A DNA stretch of 64,000 nt from Ornithinimicrobium cryptoxanthini. Lineage in GTDB: Bacteria > Actinomycetota > Actinomycetes > Actinomycetales > Dermatophilaceae. Position 1 is the first letter of the stretch. Every line of letters starts with the position of its first letter. The notes beneath the pieces were generated by a model. It made no database searches and had not been told where the DNA came from. It saw only the letters and a program-made list of their open reading frames with translations. Of this stretch, positions 60,290 to 64,000 are shown one piece after another. Made by a program: the position numbers and the translations under genes. Location: the NCBI RefSeq assembly GCF_023923205.1, contig NZ_CP099490.1, positions 1,612,001 through 1,676,000 of the forward strand, in the 5' to 3' direction.

Positions 60290-61593
60290 GCGTCACGACC
60301 TCTCGCGCGAGCCGCGCCGTGCCAGTGAGCGGCCGGGTCACCGCCGACCTGTTGATCGACTCGGCGCGACTCTCCGAGCTCCTGGGACGACCGGCCCGCG
60401 CGACCAGACTGCGGCACAAGCCCGGCCTCTCCACGACAGCCGCGCTCATCGACCCCACCGGAGAGCAGCCCCCCGGGTGGGTCCAGGTGACCCACCCGGA
60501 GCACCAGGACAAGCTGAGCAACGCGCTACGACGGGCGGGGGAGCGCGGACAGCAGGTGCACCTGCGAGACGTGCCCGAGGCCCTGGCCCCCGGCCGCCTC
60601 CAGCTGGCCTGGGGCGGCTTCGACACCGACCCCCGTCTGCAGAGCGGCCTGGACACGGTGCGGGTGGCCCACCCCGACCTGCCCGAGGCGGTGCGCGGCG
60701 GTCGGCTGACCGTGCTGCGCTACAACCCGCACCGACGCCTCGTCCTGCACCGGCCGATCAATGGATGTCAGCCCTTGGTGCTGCGGGTGACAGCACATCG
60801 GCAGCGTTATGTGCAGCGCAACCTCGCCAGGTTGGCCGCAGCCGGCGTGCCGCTGGTGGCACCACTGGCCACCCACGGTCTGGAGCGGACGAGGCGGGTG
60901 AGCGTCTGGCCGTGGTTCGGCGAGGGCGACCTGCAGCACCGCAGCACGAACGACGCGCCGCCGGCAGAGATCGCTGCGCTGGCCCACGAGGCTGGTGAGG
61001 CACTGGCCCGGGTGCACCACACAGCAGACCTGATCGTGGAGGACAGCACGGAGCCACGCAAGGAGCTGCAGCGCCTGCGCCGGGATCTCGCCCACTGTGA
61101 TCCCGCGGCGGGGGAGCGCATGGACGCCCTGAACCTTCGGGTCCTCAGCCTCATCGACGAGCGTCCCTGGGCGCGCGGCACCCTGCACGGTGACTTCTCC
61201 GCCGACCAAGTCCTCATCGCGACACCCGGCACCGACGGGGACCGGATCGCCCTGATCGACTTCGACCGGATCAGCACCGGCCCACTGGCCCGTGATCTCG
61301 GCAGCTTTGCCGCGCACGAGCTGCTGAACCACCCGGTCACGGGGGAGGGGTCGGAGGTCCCGGGGGAGCTGTCCATGACCGCCGCGCTGCTGCAGGGCTA
61401 TGCCGTGAGCGGCCGTGCTTGGAGTGGTCGGCGGAGCGACACCACCCCCGACGGTTCCGCCGAGCACGATCTGCGCACCTGGACGGCCCACGCGCTGCTC
61501 CTGAGGGTGCTCGAACCGTTCCGGGCCGCTGAGCCCGCGTGGCTCGGCCTCATCCACCAGCGGCTGGACCAGATCGAGGAGATCCTGCGATGA
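60286..61593 (+). CDS. APH-fold kinase (first of two)
   Basis: A 435-residue aminoglycoside phosphotransferase/choline kinase-like protein. The catalytic loop is RGTLHGDFSADQVLI with Asp, and LIDFDRISTGPLARDLGSF is the metal-binding segment in the DFG position. The N-terminal ~160 residues form an atypical lobe (LRYNPHRRLVLHRP). GTG 60286 overlaps the ABC stop (GTGA). It could phosphorylate a sugar or an antibiotic-like small molecule; homologues are diverse. Not a classical resistance enzyme by context. Confidence 0.82.
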   Translation: MSVTTSRASRAVPVSGRVTADLLIDSARLSELLGRPARATRLRHKPGLSTTAALIDPTGEQPPGWVQVTHPEHQDKLSNALRRAGERGQQVHLRDVPEALAPGRLQLAWGGFDTDPRLQSGLDTVRVAHPDLPEAVRGGRLTVLRYNPHRRLVLHRPINGCQPLVLRVTAHRQRYVQRNLARLAAAGVPLVAPLATHGLERTRRVSVWPWFGEGDLQHRSTNDAPPAEIAALAHEAGEALARVHHTADLIVEDSTEPRKELQRLRRDLAHCDPAAGERMDALNLRVLSLIDERPWARGTLHGDFSADQVLIATPGTDGDRIALIDFDRISTGPLARDLGSFAAHELLNHPVTGEGSEVPGELSMTAALLQGYAVSGRAWSGRRSDTTPDGSAEHDLRTWTAHALLLRVLEPFRAAEPAWLGLIHQRLDQIEEILR

Positions 61594-62711
61594 CGATGTC
61601 CAAGACCTCCACCGCGACGGTGGACGAGAGCTTCGGTGGGCCCGTGCCGACGGCGGTGCGCTGCGGCGACGACTTCCTGGTGATCCAGCGGGCCTGGCCC
61701 CACGAGCGTCAGCCGGGCGACGCGGGAGCAACGCTGACTGTGGAGGGGCGTGATGAACAGGGACGCCTGCGGGCGGGCCGGCTCGAGCTCACACAGGGCG
61801 GCGCCACCTCATCACCAGGCCCCGTGTGGCAGGTCCGGGCAGCGCAGATCACACCGCCGGGGTCTGATCCCAAGCTCGCGGGTCTGGCCGCCGCAGCCGA
61901 GGGACACACGGTGGTCGTGCACCGGTTCGGCAAGCGAGCGGTCATCGCCCGCACGGCCGACTACGTCAAGGTCGTGCGGGCGGGACGCGGACCCGGCGTG
62001 GCTGAGCAGGCCCGGCGGGGCCGAGAGCTCAGTCAGGCGTCCGGCTTCGCTGCACCCGAGGTCCTGACGGAGGCTGCGGACCAGGTGAGCTTCGGCATAC
62101 TGGCCGGCCAGAGCCTGCACGAGGTGGGCGCCCACGCGCCCCTGGAGCAGTGGACGGCCACGTGGCAGCTGTGGGGACATCACTGGCAGGTGCTGACCGG
62201 GCTGCACGCGCCCGACCTGGCGCCCCACACCCCCGAGGACGAGGTCCGGGTGCTGCAGCGCTGGATCGGTCTGGCCGAGGAGTTCGGCGCCCTGCCACCC
62301 CGAGTGCTGGCGGGCCTGCGCGCTCGCGCGGACCGAGTCTGCGCCGTGCTGCTCGGCGGGGAGGCGCAGGCACCGGTCGTCAGCCACCGCGATCTGCACG
62401 ACAAGCAGATCCTCGCGGACGGTGCCTCGCTCGGGCTGCTGGACTTCGACACGGCAGCGCTGGCCGAGCCGGCGCTCGACCTGGCCAACCTCTGGGTGCA
62501 CGCCGGGCTCCGCGCGGACCAGCACCTGTGGTCTCACGAGCATGCTGAGGTCGCGCGGGAGGCCATCATGGGCCTGGCCGACCAGCTCGACGTGGAGCCG
62601 GAGCGCTTCGAGACCTATGCCGCGGCGACCCGACTGCGACTGGCCTGCCTGTATGCGTTCCGGCCGGCACACCGCGACCTGGCTCTGGCGTGGGCCGACA
62701 AGGTCGTGTGA
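61590..62711 (+). CDS. APH-fold kinase (second)
   Basis: A 373-residue phosphotransferase-family protein. VVSHRDLHDKQIL is the catalytic loop and LGLLDFDTAALAEPALDLANLW the metal loop; HRFGKRAVIARTADYVKVVRAG in the N-terminal lobe provides a candidate ATP-binding Lys. ATG at 61590 inside the stop codon of the first kinase. The pair suggests two successive phosphorylations or a heterodimer. Last gene of the operon. Confidence 0.82.
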   Translation: MTMSKTSTATVDESFGGPVPTAVRCGDDFLVIQRAWPHERQPGDAGATLTVEGRDEQGRLRAGRLELTQGGATSSPGPVWQVRAAQITPPGSDPKLAGLAAAAEGHTVVVHRFGKRAVIARTADYVKVVRAGRGPGVAEQARRGRELSQASGFAAPEVLTEAADQVSFGILAGQSLHEVGAHAPLEQWTATWQLWGHHWQVLTGLHAPDLAPHTPEDEVRVLQRWIGLAEEFGALPPRVLAGLRARADRVCAVLLGGEAQAPVVSHRDLHDKQILADGASLGLLDFDTAALAEPALDLANLWVHAGLRADQHLWSHEHAEVAREAIMGLADQLDVEPERFETYAAATRLRLACLYAFRPAHRDLALAWADKVV

Positions 62712-62748
62712 CTCGCACCGCGCGTCGCGTGACCGACATCACAGCTGC

Positions 62749-62794
62749 TGCACCGAGTGCAGGTTTGCACTGAGTGCAACTGTCGACTTATCGT
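62749..62794 (+). promoter_or_regulatory. TetR promoter with twin TGCAC palindromes
   Basis: Two 13-bp palindromes, TGCACCGAGTGCA (62749-62761) and TGCACTGAGTGCA (62766-62778), centres 17 bp apart, overlap a -35 box TTGCAC (62765-62770). A -10 box TATCGT (62789-62794) lies 18 bp on, and six bases later is the GTG start. An autorepressor site is the simple reading. Confidence 0.75.
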
Positions 62795-62800
62795 GATCGG

Positions 62801-63424
62801 GTGACCACCACCCACCACACCCGGCGCGAGCTCAACAAGGCCCGCACGCGGGAGGCGCTGCTGGACGCGCTGCGGACCCAGCTCGCTCAGCGAGGCCTGA
62901 CCGAGCTCAACGTCGAGGAGATCGCCGAGGCAGCAGATGTCTCCCGGCGCACGTTCTTCAACTACTTCCCGAGCGTCGAGGCCGCCCTCAGTGAGGCGAT
63001 CTCGGTCCCGATCGGGCACATGGCGTCGATGCTCGGGGACCGTCCCGCGGACGAGCCGCCCCTGGTGGCCGTGCGGCGGGTGGTGGAGGAGTCACCGCTG
63101 CCGCAGCAGATGCTGCGCTGGGTCTCCAACGTGCGCTGCTCCTTCACCGAACGGCAGGGCTTCGCCGTCAACGTCTGGGCCTATCACCGAGAGCTGCTCG
63201 AAGAGATCCTGCGCGAGCGCCTCGGCGACAGTGATGCGCTGGCCGTCAGCTCGCTTGCCGGCACGATCATGGCGGTCTTTGACGCGACCGAGCGCGTCTG
63301 GTTCACCCCCGACGCCGAGGTCGATGAGGAAGCCACCGCGCGGTTCAACGTGCTCCTGTGCCGCGGGCTGGAGCTGGCCGCCTCCGGTTGGACGCACGCA
63401 TCTGAGCCCCGAGCCAGCACCTGA
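62801..63424 (+). CDS. TetR-family regulator
   Basis: A 207-residue regulator. The helix-turn-helix is LTELNVEEIAEAADVSRRTFFNYFPSVEAALSEAI; the C-terminal ligand domain follows. GTG at 62801 lies six bases behind a TATCGT box, so the transcript is probably leaderless. Palindromes at its promoter suggest self-repression, and the MMPL gene 120 bp downstream is the likely other target. Confidence 0.92.
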   Translation: MTTTHHTRRELNKARTREALLDALRTQLAQRGLTELNVEEIAEAADVSRRTFFNYFPSVEAALSEAISVPIGHMASMLGDRPADEPPLVAVRRVVEESPLPQQMLRWVSNVRCSFTERQGFAVNVWAYHRELLEEILRERLGDSDALAVSSLAGTIMAVFDATERVWFTPDAEVDEEATARFNVLLCRGLELAASGWTHASEPRAST

Positions 63425-63511
63425 CCCACCGAACTGACCCACCGGTCGGCGCGCGCTCACCGACGAACGTGCGCACCGGCATACGACACCCAAGAGCCTG
63501 ACTAAAGACCG

Positions 63512-63528
63512 CCGGACCACGGGTCCGG
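63512..63528. promoter_or_regulatory. Small palindrome before the MMPL gene
   Basis: CCGGACC (63512-63518) and GGTCCGG (63522-63528) pair around ACG, 17 bp before the start codon of the MMPL gene. It could be a terminator, or a structured leader. It does not resemble the TGCAC palindromes at 62749-62778. Confidence 0.4.
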
Positions 63529-63544
63529 TCACGAGAGGACAACC

Positions 63545-64000
63545 GTGGCTTCCTTCCTGCACCGCCTGGGGCGTTGGTGCGCCAACCACCCGTGGCGCAC
63601 CATCGTGGCCTGGGTCCTGGTCGTCGCTGCCGCCAGCACCGCCGCGGCGACGCTGGCCAAGCCACTGAGCAACGAGTTCAGCATCCCGGGCAGCCGCTTT
63701 GAGGCCGTGCTGACCCAGCTCAAGGCGGAGATCCCCGAGGCGGCGGGCGCCATGGGCACCGTCGTGTTCAGCAGCGACGATGGCTTTGACGACGCGGACC
63801 GGGCGGCCGTCGGTGACCTGATCGAGGAGTGGGGGCAGCGGGACGGGGTCACTGCCGCCATCGACCCGTTCTCCTTGCAGGCCCAGCTCGACGCCTCGGA
63901 CGGCCAGCTCACCGACGCGCGCGAGGAGCTGCGCCAGGGCCGCGCGGGCATCGAGACCGGCTGGAGCGAGCTGCGCGCCGCCCAGCAGGAGATCGACAAC
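63545..64000 (+). CDS. MMPL-family transporter, 5' part
   Basis: The gene runs off the right end; 152 codons are present. FLHRLGRWCANHPWRTIVAWVLVVAAASTAAATLA is the cytoplasmic start and first membrane segment of MMPL/RND-type exporters. The following NEFSIPGSRFEAVLTQLKAEIPEAAGAMGTVVF begins the periplasmic porter domain. GTG at 63545 behind AGAGGACAACC. Such proteins export lipids or drugs. The upstream TetR gene is the probable regulator. Confidence 0.9.
   Translation, partial: MASFLHRLGRWCANHPWRTIVAWVLVVAAASTAAATLAKPLSNEFSIPGSRFEAVLTQLKAEIPEAAGAMGTVVFSSDDGFDDADRAAVGDLIEEWGQRDGVTAAIDPFSLQAQLDASDGQLTDAREELRQGRAGIETGWSELRAAQQEIDN

Overview
The window is high-GC Gram-positive chromosome, most like an actinomycete of the Intrasporangiaceae/Ornithinimicrobiaceae type (Ornithinimicrobium, Serinicoccus, Janibacter relatives). 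Pointers are uniformly GC-rich third codon positions, frequent GTG starts, several apparently leaderless genes with a TANNNT box 6-8 nt before the start, an actinobacterial-style c-di-AMP (ydaO) riboswitch, a DUF222/HNH (13E12-type) protein and several actinobacterial domain fusions. The genus is inferred from gene content only. No rRNA gene, complete tRNA or CRISPR array is visible.

Bases 1-3843 are the right end of an integrated element. It carries a sigma-region-4-like protein, a convergent HigA-like antitoxin and RelE/HigB-like toxin, and a tyrosine integrase whose stop codon overlaps the toxin start. It ends in a fragment that reads as the 3' end of tRNA-Val, followed by a terminator hairpin. 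The intact tRNA should lie left of base 1. A decayed second copy of the toxin sits at 11.57-11.66 kb.

From 5 to 23.5 kb there are two overlapping CNNM/CorC-type ion-transport genes, an IS110 fossil, a TetR-controlled oxidoreductase plus ABC exporter with a perfect 15-bp-arm operator, an RDD membrane protein, a TPR-CHAT protease gene followed 15 nt later by an LCAT-type lipase, a lactonase-fold protein, a KAS III enzyme with an unknown N-terminal domain, a DsbA-like protein behind an FNR/DNR-type site, an ArsC-like protein, a flavin reductase and a saccharopine-dehydrogenase-like reductase.

Bases 23.5-32.4 kb form a polyhydroxyalkanoate locus: NAD malic enzyme, PhaB, an acyl-CoA synthetase, a PhaC/PhaZ-like hydrolase with a long Lys/Ala/Pro tail, a phasin, PhaC, and a divergent XRE regulator. 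The pntAB transhydrogenase (41.8-44.8 kb) could supply the NADPH that PhaB normally uses. Between them lie a large LuxR-type ATPase regulator, a hydrolase-glycosyltransferase fusion with a methyltransferase, the DUF222/HNH protein and a HAD phosphatase.

Bases 44.9-54.5 kb hold an LLM-hemerythrin fusion, an MFS transporter, the riboswitch-controlled NlpC/P60 hydrolase, a DrrAB-like ABC exporter with two permeases, a lipoprotein, a pterin dehydratase-like fusion and DinB. Bases 54.6-62.7 kb are a tight, mostly overlapping six-gene operon (three glycosyltransferases, an ABC exporter, two APH-fold kinases) that looks like an undescribed glycoconjugate system. The window closes with a self-regulated TetR gene and the start of an MMPL transporter.
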